From Serinus canaria (Eukaryota; Chordata; Aves; Passeriformes; Fringillidae): a DNA stretch of 64,000 nucleotides. Positions 62,901 through 64,000 of the stretch are shown here, in pieces; position 1 is the stretch's first letter; each line of letters starts with the position of its first letter. The stretch spans positions 6,278,601-6,342,600 of the forward strand of contig NC_066326.1 of the NCBI RefSeq assembly GCF_022539315.1, read 5' to 3'. Under the pieces are notes generated by a model. It was not told the DNA's origin. It was given only the letters and a program-made list of their open reading frames with translations, and searched no databases. Position numbers and translations under genes: made by a program.

Positions 62901-64000
62901 GTGAGACAGCAACTGTGTCCTGAGCTGATTTCAAAACCATGGAAAATAATATTGTTTCACATAAACACAGAAGAAAATGTGATATCAACAGAAATTAAGG
63001 GGAAAAAAATTGTCCAGGTCTGTGTGTCAAGAATGGTGAAAAACAGAGAGAAAAGGCTTCAACAGGAAAGCTGGGAAAGCCAGCATGGGGAGACAATGTC
63101 ATTCCCAACCCACCAACACATCCATGTGATTTGTGTGGTTAAGATCTATTCCCCCTTGGCTCCAGCAGCCACTCTCAATGCTGCCTGCTGCCAAGAAGTA
63201 GGTCAGAAACCTATTTTCGTCCTTATTCTTCTGTGGTCCCTGCACCAGTGAGAAGAAGGGAAGGTGTGGCTGGCAGTCCAGGGTCTGTCCTGGGCTGGGC
63301 AGGATGCTCTGGGCTCCAGCTCCCTCTGTGCTCCCTGACAAGAGAGAGAATGATCCCTCCAACAGCAGGGATTGCCCCTGGGAGTGCCCACCTCTCTCTG
63401 CTTGCTGCTGAAGGATTTTAAGGGAATTAGAGACTTAGTCTGTGGTTAAATGCCTAAACTAAATAGGATGAATCTGAGCCAAAACACATGTGAAGGGCCA
63501 GCCCCATGCAGTGATGCTGTACCCAAGCAGGACAGGAGGTTTTTGTGTTAACTCAGGCCTTGGTGGTCTGGCTCAGAGGGGCCTTGCAAGCCCGAGGTGG
63601 GGATGGAGGGGACTCAGGCAGAAGCAGGAGACTGGGGATGAAGCAGAAGGAATTGTGTTGTGAGGGAGCATTTACTGCTCTGGGGCTGAAAGCTGCATGT
63701 TTTTCCTGCTGGGAAAAGAAGCCCTCCCCCAGGGCTATTGATTTCATCACTTCTGCTGCTAACATCCTTCTTTCCTTTCTCTGTATCAGCTGCCCTTTGC
63801 CCTCCTCCTCTAAATTTATCCAGTTGATTAGCATAATTCATTAGAATTTAGTAATTGTTTTCAACTTTTACTTCCCTTTGAAGTTAGCTAGAAGACCTGT
63901 CAGGAAGCTGCTCTGATTGTCCCACGATATAATCTAGAAATTATAAAAACTACAGTAGGTTAACCTGAAGATACTGGCTCTCCTTATGGAGTTGCCTTAC
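59991..64000. other. Non-coding stretch
   Basis: It holds the G/T-rich tract at 61197. Frames up to 156 codons (62781-63251, + strand) have no domain and no splice support. No gene recognised to the end of the window. Confidence 0.6.
61197..61242. repeat. G/T-rich low-complexity tract
   Basis: Alternating G runs and T runs (GGGGTTTTTTG, GGGGTTTTTGGGG, then T10). Similar in character to the tract at 57810. It has three good G runs but one long loop, so a quadruplex is less likely. Confidence 0.85.

Noticed and set aside
1..64000. CRISPR arrays, bacterial operons, phage or plasmid features, tRNA and rRNA genes
   Set aside because: None seen. The sequence character is that of vertebrate nuclear DNA.
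1..64000. Endogenous retrovirus or intact LINE coding regions
   Set aside because: No LTR pair, no reverse-transcriptase-like frame and no full-length CR1; only short 3' CR1 relics are present.

Overview
The window looks like vertebrate nuclear DNA, most likely from a bird. The main support is the interspersed repeats: every one I recognise is a truncated copy of a CR1-type LINE, the dominant LINE of birds and reptiles. Repeat density is low, there is no recognisable Alu or L1, CpG is strongly depleted, and base composition is moderately AT-rich by eye. I see no bacterial-style operon, plasmid or phage features, and no rRNA or tRNA gene.

The window is gene-poor. No complete gene can be read. 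All long open frames (up to 183 codons) look like chance frames: they lack splice context, recognisable domains or homology that I know. The best coding signal is on the + strand between 43.2 and 46.5 kb. There, two exon-like segments (43190-43280 and 44256-44318) have good acceptor and donor sites and join in frame as a helical, Gln/Ser-rich peptide. A possible third, terminal exon at 46476 keeps the frame and then stops. A second area of interest is 36.5-36.9 kb, the densest cluster of retained CpGs in the window. It contains exon-like segments on both strands and could be an exon, a conserved non-coding element, or both. A weaker minus-strand chain (36646-36524, 32397-32312, 31156-31095) is also phase-compatible.

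Layout: 0-28 kb is non-coding with one CR1 fragment near 1.7 kb, short tandem repeats, poly-T/poly-A tracts and several hairpins, including a perfect 22-bp inverted repeat at 22.9 kb. 28-31 kb holds a possible conserved element and a (TTA)n microsatellite. 31-39 kb holds the weak exon candidates and the CpG-retaining block. 42-47 kb holds a CR1 fragment followed by the + strand exon pair. 47-64 kb is non-coding with three more CR1 fragments, a nested palindrome, an AT-rich possible regulatory block at 56.7-57.3 kb and a potential G-quadruplex at 57.8 kb.

Nothing here shows a new multi-gene system. The most useful leads are the + strand exon pair, the CpG-rich block and the perfect hairpin.
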